DNA of 64,000 nucleotides from Nelumbo lutea (lineage: Eukaryota; Streptophyta; Magnoliopsida; Proteales; Nelumbonaceae): positions 99,471,583 to 99,535,582 of the forward strand of contig JAKGHH010000003.1 in assembly GCA_022828595.1 (NCBI GenBank), given 5' to 3'. The position numbers were made by a program, and so were the translations under genes. Positions 1 to 11,728 of this stretch are shown here, one piece after another (position 1 is the first letter of the stretch; each line of letters starts with the position of its first letter). Under the pieces are notes generated by a model, which was not told where the DNA came from, did no database searches, and worked only from the letters and a program-made list of their open reading frames with translations.

Positions 1-2346
1 AAACCGATCAAGCGGTTGAGAACAAAAAATGGTTTAGAGTTTTGTGAAAATGAATTTAATGAGTTTTGCAAAAATGAAGGCATTGTAAGGTATCATATTG
101 TTGTCAAAACACCGCAGCAGAATGGAGTTGTAGAACATATGAATAGAACTCTACTAGAGACAGCAAGGTGCATGTTGTCAAATGTTGATTTCTCAAAGGA
201 ATTTTGGGTGGAAGCAGTTAATATGGCTTGTCACATGGTAATTCGATCTCCATCTATAGCCATTGAATGTAAGACTTCAGAAGATGTATGGCCTAGAAAC
301 CCTCCTAATTATTCAAATTTGAAAATATTTGGTTGTCCAGTATATACACATGTTAATGAAGGCAAGCTTAATCCTAGGGCTAAGAAGTGCATATTTCTTG
401 GTTATGCTTCAGGAGTGAAGGGATACAGATTATGGTGTCCTAATCCTATATCACCAAAATTCATAGTTAGCAGAGATGTTACTTTTGATGAATCATCTAT
501 GCTTAACCCAATAAAGAAGTCTTCAAATTCTTGTGATGCAAATAAAACACAAGGTTCAAGAAAGAAGGTGGAGTTAGAAGTTAAAAGTGTTTCCTCACCT
601 CAGCTTACATCAGTTCAGGTGCCCATTTCTACTGAGATAGAAGAACATGTACAAGAAGAAGAGGAGGAGGAGCAGTATTCTATTGCTACAAGAAAAACAA
701 GGAGAGAGATTAGACCATCCTAGAGATATGGTTATGCTAATCTGGTTGCCTATGCATTGTCAGTTGTAGAGAATGTTGATGTTATAGAACCCAATACTTA
801 TGTAGAAACTATCTCATCTATTAATTCTACTAAGTGGTTGACAGTTATGCATGACAAGATTGAATCATTGCATAAGAACCAGACTTTGGAGTTAGTAAGA
901 CCACCTAAAGGAAAGAAGATTGTTGGATGCAAATGGGTTTTCAAAAAAAAAGAAGGTACTCTAGGTGTAGATGATGCTAGATATAAGGCACAATTGATTG
1001 CAAAAGGCTACAGTCAGGTACAAGGTGTTGATTTTAATGATGTTTTCTCACCAGTTGTTAGACGTAGCTCCATTTGTGTTTTTCTTGCTTTGGTTGCCAT
1101 GCATAATTTGGAATTAGAATAGTTAGATGTTAAAACTATTTTTTTGCATGGAGAACTTGATGAATAGATTTATATGCATCACTCTAAGGGTTTTGTTGTT
1201 GAAGGGATGGAAGACCATGTTTACTTGTTAAAGAAATCTCTATATGACTTAAAACAGTCTCCTAGACAATGGTATAGAAGATTTGACTCTTTTATAGTGG
1301 CTCTTGGTTATTCTAGATGCAAGTATGATAGTTGTACTTATTTTAGGAAACTTGCAGATGATTCTTTTGTTTACTTGCTACTTTATGTTGATGATATGCT
1401 CATTGCAACAAGAGAAATATCTGATATCAACAAATTAAAAACACTGTTGAGTGGTGAGTTTGAAATGAAAGATATGGGTGCAACAAAGAAAATTCTTGGC
1501 ATGGAGATTTAGAGGGACCGAAAAGTAGGGAAGTTGTATTTGACACAACAGAAGTATGTTGAAAAGGTCTTAGAGCACTTTAGCATGAAAGATGCTAAAC
1601 CAGTAAATACTCCTATTGTAGTCCACTTCAGACTTTCAGCAAATTTGTCACCACAGACAGATGAAGAAGAAAAATATGTCACATGTCCCCTACTCCAGTG
1701 CAGTTGGGAGTATTATGTATGTCGTGGTTTGCACACGACCGAACATTTCACATGTAGTTAGTATGGTGAGTAGATATATGTCATGTCCTAACAAGACACA
1801 TTGGCAAGCAATGAAGTGGATTCTCAGATACTTGAAAGGTATATCAGATACTTGTTTGGAGTTTAGGAGGAATTGTGACAGTTTGATGGTTATGTTGATT
1901 CAGATTATGCAGGTGATCTTGTTAGGAGAAGATCACTCATATGTTATGTATTTTCTATTGGTGGTTGTGATGTTAGTTGGAAAGCTATTTTACAGTCTAC
2001 AGTTGCTTTATCTACTACTGAAGCTAAGTAAATGGCAGTAACTGATGCAGTTACAGAAGCTATTTGGTTGAGATGTTTGTTTGGTGAACTCAGTTTGGGT
2101 CCAAAGGTGACTGTTGTTTACTGTGATAGTCAGAGTACTATTCATTTGACTAAGGATCAAATGTACCATGAGAGAACAAAACACATTGACGTGAGGTACC
2201 ATTTTGTTCGTGATGTTGTAGAACAAGGAGATATCATTGTGAAGAAGATTGGTACTACAGATAACCCAGCTGATATGTTAACAAAGCCTCTTCCCGTGGC
2301 TAAGTTCAAGCATTGCTTGGACTTGATTGGTGTTTGCAGCATTTGA
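1..2346 (+). pseudogene. Ty1/copia retrotransposon pol remnant (integrase, reverse transcriptase, RNase H)
   Basis: This is the decayed polyprotein of a Ty1/copia element, cut by the left edge of the window. The order is integrase end (TPQQNGV at about 110-130, then VEHMNRTL), reverse transcriptase (the LVDV-type segment, LKQSPRQWYRRF, and the catalytic YVDD near 1386-1397) and RNase H ([13 protein letters not shown], then [11 protein letters not shown] ending at about 2310). Integrase before reverse transcriptase identifies copia rather than gypsy. One frame runs from 16 to about 1700 but has in-frame TAG codons at 721, 1120, 1165 and 1510. Frameshifts follow around 1660-1760 and 1880-2030, and a TAA sits just before 2032. 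It cannot make a working polyprotein. Family assignment is firm; lineage within copia is not. Confidence 0.93.
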
Positions 2347-2420
2347 GTTTTCCCATTGGGGCTTTTGTTGGAGAAGGTGGAGGGAAATTACTATTTTGTG
2401 ATGCTTGAGAGAATTCAAGC

Positions 2421-2485
2421 CAAGGTGGAGATTTGTTATGGTTGTGATAGTGGGATATTACAGGATGGAGGTATAGATATCTTTT
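2421..2485 (+). mobile_element. Polypurine tract and start of truncated copia 3' LTR
   Basis: After the pol stop comes the purine-rich CAAGGTGGAGATT, directly followed by TGTTATGG at 2434. This is the usual join of polypurine tract and 3' LTR in copia elements. Only about 50 bases of LTR-like sequence can be followed before LINE-like coding sequence begins near 2485, so the LTR looks truncated. The right boundary is approximate. Confidence 0.6.
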
Positions 2486-2486
2486 G

Positions 2487-3110
2487 GTTTGTGTGTTTTT
2501 CATAACTCTAGCAAACTCTTTTGTAATGGCTGCAGGAGGCAAACGTGGTTTCTGTTCTTCACATTTGGTAGCCGAACTTTTTGTGCTTCTCTATGAATTA
2601 TCTCTAGCTCAAGAACAAAGTTGGGATTCTATTCTCATAGTGCCCGACGCAAAGATTGTAATTGATGCTCTGAACTCAGGATCATCTCGGCTTTCTTGGT
2701 CTTCAGGTTGTGTTTGGTTGCAGTGTAAATTTATTTGTACTAGTATAGATGTATGGGAGTGCAAAAGTAAAAAATGTAAATTTTTGTTTAATTTTATTTT
2801 GAGTTTTACTTTATTCTGTTTTATGTCTTAATTTACTTCACTTATATTGCAATCAAACAAAAATAGATCAGAATTTACACTCAAATCATTTGAACTGTCA
2901 TAAGTACAAATTTATTTATATTGCAACCAAATATAGCCTTAGCTATTTGGATGGACAGAATTATGTCTCTTATTCCTACTTTTACATGTGAATGTAAAGT
3001 TCAAATATATTAATAGATCTAGGACTCATGTAGCCCATCCGCCTAGTTGTATAGAACCTCTCTTTTTGTTGTAATGTTGTCTTTCTAGTTTATCCATCAA
3101 GAAAAATCAG
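2487..3110 (+). mobile_element. LINE remnant (RNase H domain and 3' end)
   Basis: Translation of 2487-2705 gives an RNase H-like segment of plant LINEs (AELFVLLYELSLA, then DAKIVIDALNSG). Reading resumes after an inserted MITE at about 2942 with AIWMDRIMSLIPTF, which continues the same domain. The sequence ends in T-rich DNA near 3100, as LINE 3' regions often do. No start, no reverse transcriptase and no clear poly-A tail remain. The interruption by the MITE at 2706-2938 shows the LINE was there first. Confidence 0.7.
2706..2938. mobile_element. Tourist-like MITE inside the LINE remnant
   Basis: The ends are imperfect inverted repeats of about 35 bases. The left end begins GGTTGTGTTTGGTTGCAG and the right end, reversed, begins GGCTATATTTGGTTGCAA. 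It is flanked by TCA (2703-2705) and TTA (2939-2941), consistent with a decayed TWA target duplication of the PIF/Harbinger type. The 233 bases have no coding potential. Removing it joins the two halves of the LINE RNase H segment. Confidence 0.8.
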
Positions 3111-3129
3111 TACGCAACAGGCTTCGGCT

Positions 3130-3532
3130 TAGGGGTGGATTCGAGTCGAGCCGAGTCGAATAGTCTCAGGCTCGAGCTCGGTTCGAGCTAGAACCTTGAG
3201 CTCGAGCTTGGCTTGAGTCAAGAGTTCATAAGCTCAAGCTCGACTCGTTTTATATTTTATAAAAATAATTTTTAAAAATAAAAATTATATATAAATTTAT
3301 TTTTATTTTATATTTAAAAAATTAAGAATTATAATATTTTTATTATATATATATATATTTGAGCCGGCTCGCAAGCCTAACGAGCCGAGCTCTAGTATGC
3401 TCGAGCTTGGCTCGTTTAATAAAGCTCGGCTCGTTTAATAATCGAGCCACTGAATTGGGCTTGAATTCGACTGAGACCAAGCCGAACCGAGCTCGAGCAG
3501 CTCGTGAAAAGCTCAGCTCGTTGCCACCCCTA
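3130..3532. mobile_element. hAT-like MITE, TAGGGGTGG termini
   Basis: The element starts TAGGGGTGG and ends CCACCCCTA. Next to each terminus lie GAGCTCG-rich subterminal repeats in inverted orientation, around an AT-rich centre. The flanks CTTCGGCT (3122-3129) and CTTTGGCT (3533-3540) match at 7 of 8 positions, as expected for an 8-base hAT target duplication. No transposase is present. A longer relative lies at 14587-15123. Confidence 0.8.
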
Positions 3533-3540
3533 CTTTGGCT

Positions 3541-4020
3541 ACATCATTAAAATCTTAAAACCAAGAAATCCAAGCTTTTTAGTTAGACACACAATAGGAA
3601 CATCAGCTATATATAATCCAAGATGTGTTCCCATTTTCCAATGTGGGACTAGATGAATGTGACCAGCAATGTGTTGTGGTTATCTGATCGCAACACTGCA
3701 TTAATGACTATTAAGGGTGCAACTCAAGTTAGCCCAAATTAACATATTTTACACTATTTCGGACTCGGGTTTTGAATCAGGCCCATTAAAATTTTAACAA
3801 AATCCCAACAGTTGCATCTCTAATGTCCATGATGCATTAAAACAATGTCTTTAGCAAAAGTGAACTCATCGCCATCGCCATCGCCATCGCCATCACATTG
3901 TATTAAAAAAACAAACGAGAAGCCCAAAGAAAGTGAGAAGATATAGGATCATCGCGAGTGCCAAACAATGTCTTTAACACTATTGTGCCATTATTGGTAG
4001 AGCGGAGCAAGGCTAGCTAA
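3541..4020. other. Spacer with a short ATCGCC repeat
   Basis: No gene is visible. The only structure is a six-base microsatellite (about 4.5 units of ATCGCC) at 3867-3894. Confidence 0.6.
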
Positions 4021-4608
4021 GGCCTAGCTTAGGAGTGATTATTTGAAGAAAAAAAAGTGCTTATTGATTAAATGCTTAAAAATAAGTACTTACTTTAATA
4101 AGCCCTTGTAAAAAATCACTTATTTCAAACATAGATAATATAGGTATTTTAAAAGCAACGTGATGGGCCAAGACAGGCTAGAAAGTAAGGGTCTGTTTGG
4201 CACATTTGTTTGAGAAGATCTTCATGCATTGAGCTTTTGACATAAAATCTGGGCAGTCCGAAGACTGTTTGGCAGACGCGCATCTTTTCGTGCAAGATTA
4301 AAATGCGAAAGACGCAAAAAGTTTCATTTAGAGCTTCAATCAACCCCAAATGGGCTTTTCATGTCTTTTCAGTGTTCTGTCTTTTGACGGTTAAATCTTT
4401 TTTGTGCGCCAAACGGAAATAGACCAAAAATCGGTCTTCCCAACTTGTAAACAACCGAAATACTGCATCGAAAAACATGCCAAATGGGCTCTAATTAATA
4501 AACCTTATTGGATAATCACTTAAAAATAAACGAAAACTTTGAATCTATTGAATAAGCAGTTAATCAGACACAAATAAGCACTTATTGGTGCACTCCCAAA
4601 CATAGCCC
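4021..4608. mobile_element. Outer MITE of a nested pair
   Basis: The left part (about 4021-4140) and the right part (about 4500-4608) are inverted repeats rich in 'aagtgcttatt'. The right end, reversed, reads GGGCTATGTTTGGGAGTG and pairs with the left GGCCTAGCTTAGGAGTG. A second MITE (4189-4491) splits it. I could not find a clean target duplication, so the exact ends and the superfamily are uncertain. Confidence 0.6.
4189..4491. mobile_element. Tourist-like MITE nested in another MITE
   Basis: The ends are GGGTCTGTTTGGC on the left and, reversed, GAGCCCATTTGGC on the right. TAA flanks both sides (4186-4188 and 4492-4494), matching the TWA duplication of PIF/Harbinger elements. It is 303 bases with no coding capacity and interrupts the inverted-repeat arms of the surrounding MITE, so it is the younger insertion. 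Confidence 0.8.
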
Positions 4609-4667
4609 AAAGACTCGAAGAATAAGGGAGATGGGATGACGAATGATGAGGGCACGTAGATATAGGA

Positions 4668-5066
4668 TCATAGGAGACGGACATGAAAGTAAGAGGGGTT
4701 CTTGACGACGATGTCGTACATGTGGATGGAGCTGATGTCGTTGAAGTTGGTGGGGAGAGAAATGAGGTGGGCTGAAGCATCAGAGCGGTGGTACTGGATG
4801 AGGTTGGAGCTCCGGCTCCGGCCGTTGTGGTAGCGCGTCCAGCCGAGCTCCTGGAGGCGTTGCTCCAGCTCGGCGTAGGATTTGATAACATGGTTCGAAG
4901 GGACGTACACCAACACTCGTGGACGGGCGCCTGGTGCCGTTGCCGTTCCTCCTCCAACCCCAAAATAAGTTGACTCTGCCTCTGCTTCCTGCTGGAATGA
5001 TTCCTTGGTTGGATTGGAGATGAACTGCACCACGCCGTTCTTTCTGAATATCAACACCCCCGACAT
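4668..5066 (-). CDS. FPF1-like protein (flowering-promoting factor 1 family)
   Basis: This is an intact, intronless 132-residue frame. It begins MSGVLIFRKNGVV, the hallmark FPF1 start, followed by RVLVYVPSN (50-58), SYAELEQRLQELGW (63-76), HLISLPTNF (100-108) and MYDIVVKNP (116-124). FPF1 proteins are small plant proteins linked in other species to flowering time, gibberellin response and organ elongation; their biochemical activity is unclear. The start at 5066 is chosen because family members begin MSGV; an in-frame ATG 42 codons upstream adds unrelated residues. Most relatives are about 110 residues. The extra length here is a linker at about 26-49 (EAEAES, then GGGTATAPG). Codons are GC-rich compared with the AT-rich surroundings. 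Confidence 0.92.
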   Translation of the reverse strand: MSGVLIFRKNGVVQFISNPTKESFQQEAEAESTYFGVGGGTATAPGARPRVLVYVPSNHVIKSYAELEQRLQELGWTRYHNGRSRSSNLIQYHRSDASAHLISLPTNFNDISSIHMYDIVVKNPSYFHVRLL

Positions 5067-5148
5067 CGTTACATGCATAAAGTACAACTCATCAACTTCT
5101 CCAACTCCTCTCCGTCTATATCTGATATTGATTTCTGGTGGTCGTTTA

Positions 5149-5158
5149 ATTATATATA
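5149..5158 (-). promoter_or_regulatory. Candidate TATA box of the FPF1-like gene
   Basis: On the minus strand TATATAATTA lies about 85 bases upstream of the ATG at 5066. A CT-rich tract (GA repeat on the plus strand, 5169-5185) lies just upstream. Position and sequence suit a plant core promoter, but no transcript evidence is available. Confidence 0.4.
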
Positions 5159-5199
5159 CATGTTCATTAGAGAGAGAGAGAGGGAGGTACAATTTACCC

Positions 5200-7659
5200 G
5201 AATAAGCTAAGTACCAAGCTTAATTAATTGTTTGCACCAACAAAGAGATCAATTAGGACTGCATTAAGTTAAGGCCAAGGTTAATTACTTATTTGGTTCT
5301 TTAACTTCTATTCTTTGATTCTTCAAAAGAGAACACCATAAATTGTTTTTGGGGGGTTATTCCCTCTTTATCTGCCATCTGTCTTTCAATTTGAATTTAG
5401 GGAGATTGACTGAATTTTTTATCTCCACCCGTACAGGGAATGAATCCTGACCGTCCAAGCAATTGGTTCCATTTTATTCAAAACCTATAATCTGATAAAA
5501 AACGGATCAATAAACTGTTGATCCGAGCAGTTGAATCATCATCTTGTTAATTCGTTCAACGGTTTTGACCTTTCTTATTTTTTTAATTATTTTTGAATTT
5601 TTTTAATTTTACTGTCAGAACGGGCCATTCATTCGATCTGGACGATCGGACTATTGACTCAAAAACCGTTAAAAATCAGTTTATGGATCGTTTTTTAAAA
5701 CGTTGGTATATAGTACAAATAGACTTAGTGCATATTCTGGTTTAGATTAATCTTGGGGTTTATTTTATTTTGTTTATTTAATAAAATAAAATAAAACATG
5801 AAGGAATAGTGAATCAGAAGTTGTATTTTTTCCATTTGTATTCATTCCTATACATTCGTTCTGATGCAAATAAATTAGAAGGAACCTAAAATAAATAGTG
5901 CAATAAATTATGCTACCACAAAATTAATTTAATAAATATTATAATTGATTCTTCTCCTTTATCTTTTGTAGTACAACTTTTTTTACTCTTGAATTGGTGG
6001 ATAGTTTTATTTTGAAATTGTTATGGGCTGTGTATCCTCATACGAGTTGAGTCGATCACCGGAGGTCTTCAGGAAGCACGTTGCGTTTGGATTTTATTGC
6101 GTCGATGAGACAAGGACAGACTGACAGCCCCCTTACGATACGATATAGATTATGGAATCATGACGTGTCATCATTCAGTATTAGCCAGGGCCAAGAGAAT
6201 GTGGAAGAATTCTGGAAACATTGATTCAATGAGCTTGCTCTCGTTGGATCAGTCATGAGAGCGCTGCGTTGTGTGCCATTCATTGCTCGAAAAGTCAGAC
6301 ATTATAGTGAACCCAATGACTTACCGATAGGTAGGGGAGTTGTTAATGGGAGCGCGCTCGTTGGATCGTAAATCACCAACTGCACGGTGGTGTCTTGTCG
6401 AACCGATGGCCTTCGATCCCACGATCAAGAGAATATTATCGGTCGGTTAGCAGTAACGTGCGAAGGGACGTATTAATTAGACCTGATTGAATTGAATTGT
6501 ATCAATCAATCATGGGAATAAAGGCAAAATATGATACCGGGGTCCGGAAAGGTCTCATATTTAGCTAGAATGAATGATTCGATCCGATTTAATTTAGAAA
6601 AAAAAAAATGGATTGGAATTTTAGGGTTAAATTTTTTATTTTGGCATTTTCTATTTTAGGGTTAATTTTTGTTTATTTTTCTTTTTAATTTCAGCTATTT
6701 TTTAGGATGACTTGAATTAACCCATAGGTCAATCTTAACCCAAACGTTTAGGGTTAGAGTCTAACATTTGATAACCAATGTATTGACCCAACCTAAACCC
6801 GATCCACCCAACCTAATTGCCAGGTCTAAAAGTGACGGCAGTGTGGATGCCAATTTTTATCAAATTTGTTTAACCCAAACCTACATCTCCTTTCATTCAA
6901 TTCCATTGTTCCTGCTGATTATTCTCTTCCCCTCCTTCCTCTTTCAACCCACCCCGCCCCTTCACCTTCACTGTCGTCCAAACGTGAATATCATTAACCA
7001 TCATCGGAGGCGACCCTTGAAGTCCCTCTCTTTTCTCTTCGACTCCCACCCCACCAACATGTATCGCGACGACTCTGAAATTCAACTTCGCCGCTACAAC
7101 CCTCTCTAGTGCAACCCTCTCTTGTGCTGTATTTGGCCAGCTCTGTAACCCTCCCTCACCGCTGCAATTCTCGTGGTGTGGTGAAATGCAGTTCTTCCAC
7201 AAGACAACATTTCTCTAAAAGAGTTCTCTTCATTAAGAGTTTGTTTCATAAGTAAATCTTTATTTGCTTGAATTACCAAGCTGACTTGCTTTAGTCATGA
7301 TCTATTAAGCTATGGCTGTTATAATGAATTTCTGGTTCTTGATCGTTGTACGTGTATGTTCTTTGTATGGATGGAGATACAAGAGGTCATTTATAAGCAT
7401 CTTCTGATGTTTTCCAAATTCTTATTCCTTTTTTTCTTTTTTTTTTCGTTTTTTTTTGTTAGAGTATGGAACCTGTTGATAATACATATTTAGGATTCCA
7501 TCCCCAGATGCAGTATGCATCCACATGACAGAGTCCTTGTTCTGTCTAAAACACAAATAAGGAATTTCTAACATGAACAATGGTTCTTAGTATTTAGGAT
7601 AAAATCCACTATCTGTTGTTGTATGGTTCTTTACAAGTTTGGATTAATTCACCAAACGA
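5200..7659. other. Spacer, no gene recognised
   Basis: I see no convincing gene. The stretch at about 6020-6480 is less AT-rich than its neighbours but has no long frame. A fragment near 6790-6830 (ending TTGCCAGGTCTA) resembles the edge of a hAT-like MITE. A proline- and histidine-rich frame at 6768-7109 looks like chance. Confidence 0.5.
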
Positions 7660-8285
7660 CTTGGCTAACAAATCCATTGTGATATATGTTTGATGATTGA
7701 AAATGAGGGCATTCCGGGCAAGCCAAATGTGCCAAAGGATATTGAAATACTGACCAGTGATCACAAATCAAACCAGAAGATTGTCTATTATGCAAATCAA
7801 GAAAAATCCATTCAGCAATCTATTATGATAGGCTTCGCTCTGGGTATGAATCAGGCTTAAAGCTCATAGAGGAACCAAACCACACCGATCTAGAAATTTA
7901 GCAGTGTAGAAATAAATGATCCATTGTCTTTGTAGTCGATTAACACAAAGGACATATGTCTTTATAGAAACGAAGAATTTTATGGAGTTTACTTTTGGTG
8001 GATAAAGCATTTTGGAGCAACCTCCAAATGAAGAAGAGCAATTTAGGACTGACATTCTTGAGACTCCATAATTGACGCCTAAGTAATGTTAGAAGCTAGA
8101 AAGTGTGTCTTGAAGAAGCGGGCACCAAAGAGGTTAAAAATTTGTAACCTGATGTTGTAGTATGGCGTCCATGAGGTGTCAACTTCCAAACTAGTTTGTT
8201 TGGCATTGTGTTAGCCTATAAAGGAAGCTGAATGGAGACAATAGATTATATTTAGGACATTAACTCTCATTCTTTCATTGAATCC
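7660..8285 (-). mobile_element. LINE remnant, minus strand (zinc-binding reverse transcriptase tail)
   Basis: Read on the minus strand, about 8280-8130 gives KLVWKLTPHGRHTT and SGYKFL. About 8060-7940 gives SPKLLFFIWRLLQNALSTKS followed by KDICPLC, and about 7730-7690 gives LWHIWLARNALIF. This order is the C-terminal zinc-binding region of plant LINE reverse transcriptases. Frameshifts and stops separate the pieces. The region just below 7660 could be further LINE 3' sequence but I cannot show it. Confidence 0.75.
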
Positions 8286-9342
8286 TACATTAATTAACTA
8301 TATTAAAGAAAAATAAATGTGATAAAAATATTTTTTTATTGATGATAGAAATTATATACAAATTTAAAACCAACACAACAATTCAACCTTTTGGGACAAA
8401 TGTGTAAACCCTTGATAGGCTTGTCAAAGATACCAAAAACTTTGTGTCCTGATACGGCATCCGATTATCTTGGATTCAGATGATGTGTTTATCTAATCGA
8501 ATCAAATTTAGATTTTGCAATCTACATCCAATTAATCATCAAATCGGATTTGGATTTAATTCCATTTGATCTTATTAAAATTCAAATCCAACTATATTAC
8601 AATAGTTATTGATTTATTGTAAAATTTATATAATTATATTTAAAATTATACAAAATATATTTTTATATATTATATTATATTTGAAGTTATATGTAAATGA
8701 TAAACTCAGTATGTTATATTTACATTAATTTATTATATATAAAAGTTGAATGGTATTAAATTTGAATATGATCCAAGTCTGTTAGGATTTGAATTCAAAT
8801 ATGAGGTCTTCAAATTCGATTGGATTATGAATTGATTTCAAGTTTTGCTAAATTCAATCCATTTACAGCTCTAACCCTTTGTATCATAAGTAAATAATAA
8901 TAATTAGAAAAGATGAAAACACACGAAAATATAAAAATTATAGAAAACATTTGGACACATCTTTAATATCATATATTCATCATATTAAGCAAAAATAAGT
9001 GTGACAAATAAGATTAATTTTTATAGACATAGAAATATAAAAAAGAATTGTAGAAAATTTCAAAAACATATTATTTACTATTATCATCATCAAAAGTTGC
9101 CATGTGCAAAGCAAATACACACTAACTAGTATATAGGGCAACCCACTAAATAGAGGATGAATTAGTTACTAACACATGGTGCCAACAATGTCCCAATGAA
9201 TGACAAAGGAGATGTTCCAAATGTGAGGATGCAGTGGCCGATTGGGATAAGGTTGGTAGCAGATCCCTACCCCAATACACAAGCCTCCCATTAATGTAGG
9301 GTTTAGGGAGGGACAAAGGTATGCTATTCCTAAGATTTGAAC
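8286..9342. other. AT-rich spacer
   Basis: There is no gene. A section at about 8440-8880 repeats motifs around AATCCAA and AATTCGAT in both orientations and ends near TTACAGCTCTAACCC, resembling a decayed hAT-like MITE whose left end I cannot place. Confidence 0.45.
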
Positions 9343-9649
9343 TAGGGTTGTTAGTGGCTTGGGTTTGACCTAATGGACCCGAACCAATTAGGTCATTCGC
9401 CAGTTTTGATTCCAGGATATCGTATTGATGGGGTTGATTCCGATTCTTGATCTATTGTATAATATTTTTAGTAGGTATATTATAATCGACTCCATTCATT
9501 CAAAACTGATTGTCCCCAGAGTTGATCCTTTTGGTTTTGAGACTAAAATTATAGCCCCTATACGGTCTGGCTTGATTTCGGTTCCATAATATTTCTTGTC
9601 AGACAATTCTACCTAGACCCAACCAAGACTGGATCCGTTGACAGCCCTA
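9343..9649. mobile_element. hAT-like MITE, TAGGGTTGT termini
   Basis: It starts TAGGGTTGTTAGTGGC and ends GTTGACAGCCCTA, an imperfect inverted pair. The flanks ATTTGAAC (9335-9342) and CTTCGAAC (9650-9657) agree at 6 of 8 positions, consistent with an old 8-base duplication. The interior carries motifs such as GACCCGAACC seen in several other MITEs here. No coding sequence. Confidence 0.65.
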
Positions 9650-11029
9650 CTTCGAACCATGGTCACCTAGATCGTAATAGAGCAACCTAATTGTGGCGCT
9701 AAGGCCCATCGTCTTAATCTAAATATTTAATATTATGTTGAATAAATCATATCATATTTATATTACAATATTTGCTTTTGTCTTAAAAAGCATTATTTTG
9801 ATGGTTTCAGAAAACATTATCTAACTCCTTTTTTCTTTTCAAAACAAAATTTGAGTTCAAGAATGTTATTTTATTTTTGATGATGTGGTCAAGCTTAAGA
9901 TCAAAGCGTATTAGTTTAGAACTAGCTAGGTCCAAGACTAAGGTGTCATTATTTGGGTCTCAAGTTTGATCTTTGAAAAAAAAAACAAAAAAAAAGCTCT
10001 GAAAAGGTACTTTGAAATTGATAATTTTTTTTTTTACTTTATCTGATAAGAATGTTAAGCTGAAACCTTCAGGTTGAATGTTGAGTATGGTTATTTTACA
10101 ATTTTTCCTCCATAATTGATTATGAGAATGGATATTTATTATAATTATAATTAAAATTATTAAATTGACATTAATCATTATTTTTAGAATAAAATTCATA
10201 TTAAAAAAATAATAGACATACTAAATAATAAATAATAATAATATTATTATATTATTAAAATAATTAAAATAATAACTATGAATAATTAAATAATAAAATA
10301 ACAATACATTACTATAATTTCAATAATAGATAATTAAAAACAATCGTAATTAAATAAATAATATAAAATTAATAAAATCATTACAATAATTAAAATATAA
10401 TTAAAGATAACAAATTTATATATAACATATTTAAAATAATAATTCGAATAATTAGGTAATACTTAAATCATAATAAAATATGCACGTAAAATAATACAAT
10501 TAATAAAATATTTAAAATAATGAAAGCAATAATAACAATAGTAAATATTAAATAACTAATAAAATTATTACATAATCATAAATTATTATTTTTATTTTAA
10601 TAATAGATAATTAAATAATAATATGATCATTATTTTATTAATAAATATTATTATGCCAATAAACGACAATATTTAAATAGTATTTTTTTATATAGTTTTA
10701 GTATAGTACAAGTGTATTACTAATAATAAATAACGAATATAATGCGCAAAGGGTATTTTGGGCACAAACGATAAAAATGGTGTCAGGTCTAATGTCTAAT
10801 GTCTAAAAAATAAGAGGTACTAAAAGAATAACATAATGTCTAAAGTCTTTTGCTTTAAGACATTAGAGGTTGAAATCAGACCATAAGCCAATAAAGCCCA
10901 AACTGCCTAATGGAAGCCAAATAGCCTCACCATGTCTAAATCCTAATTAATATGTACCTATGCCCATGAAGTTGTCGTTATATACATGAACAACAACACA
11001 CCCACAAAGGAAAAATCATTAATAATTAG
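9650..11029. other. Very AT-rich spacer
   Basis: Between about 10130 and 10740 the sequence is almost pure A and T with loose AATAAT and ATTA runs and no gene. Just right of it, TCTAATGTCTAATGTCTAAA near 10787-10806 and its inverse near 10836-10866 form a short imperfect hairpin. Confidence 0.55.
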
Positions 11030-11709
11030 TCCAGAGCATCTTATACATAGCTCGGGCACCTTGGCAGGCGGCTAGCAGTATCTTGTTTAGGGCCGACCTA
11101 TGGTACCTTGTTGGTATCGGACCAACGGACCTTAGCATGAGGAAAGACCTCCTCAAGGACTTGTTGACCTGTGGTACCTTGTCAGTACCAGTTGAAGTGA
11201 CATCGATGTGGAGAGCGACCTCCCTCGAGAACTTGCCAACCTGACTGAGGTCCAAGTGGCGACCTACAATATGTGCTCACCAACCTCCTCTATGTGCATA
11301 TCGTCACTCTCGGTTCTCCTAGAAGTCACCTCCTACACCGAATGTTCCAGAGGAAGGCACAAAAGCCTAATAGTCTGCATGAGAAACTACCTCTGAGGGC
11401 GTCAGACCGGTTAGCCACGTCTTCTCGGAGATCTCGGACGTGGTGCATGGAGCTCACACTAATCAATACTTATATAAAGTCTCATTTCCAACTTTAAGAG
11501 GTATGTGTGTTTTAGTTCTCGCAGCTCTCTAGTTCTTTCGCACTTTAGCTCTCTCCAAAATCTTTAGTTTGTTGACTTAACCATCAAAGTGCCCACCCCG
11601 AGTAAAGCAGCCCAAGCATTTTGATACTGTCTTTTTGCATATCGACTCGGCGAACTCGCCAGCTCGACATCCGAGCTTCCCTCCAGTAGGGAGCTTATCG
11701 TGCATCATC
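11030..11709 (+). mobile_element. Ty3/gypsy (Tat-type) LTR, probably 5' LTR
   Basis: The tail of this block matches the style of plant Tat-lineage LTRs: TATATAAA at 11471, then a leader with TTGACTTAACCATCAAAGTG near 11573, and a junction followed by ATTAGCGTCGTTTGTGG, a mutated form of the common ATTGGCGCCGTCTGTGG primer-binding site. The left end is uncertain. Internal sequence follows directly to the right, which makes this the 5' LTR. Confidence 0.65.
11471..11478 (+). promoter_or_regulatory. TATA box of the gypsy LTR
   Basis: TATATAAA lies about 230 bases before the primer-binding site, the expected place for the LTR promoter. The element is decayed, so activity is doubtful. Confidence 0.45.
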
Positions 11710-11710
11710 A

Positions 11711-11728
11711 ATTAGCGTCGTTTGTGGA
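11711..11728 (+). other. Gypsy primer-binding site, mutated
   Basis: ATTAGCGTCGTTTGTGGA follows the LTR. It differs at a few positions from the ATTGGCGCCGTCTGTGG sequence typical of plant Tat-type gypsy elements. Confidence 0.6.

Noticed and set aside
4520..4963. A 147-residue minus-strand frame
   Set aside because: It overlaps the FPF1-like gene in another frame and is a low-complexity Ser/Thr product.
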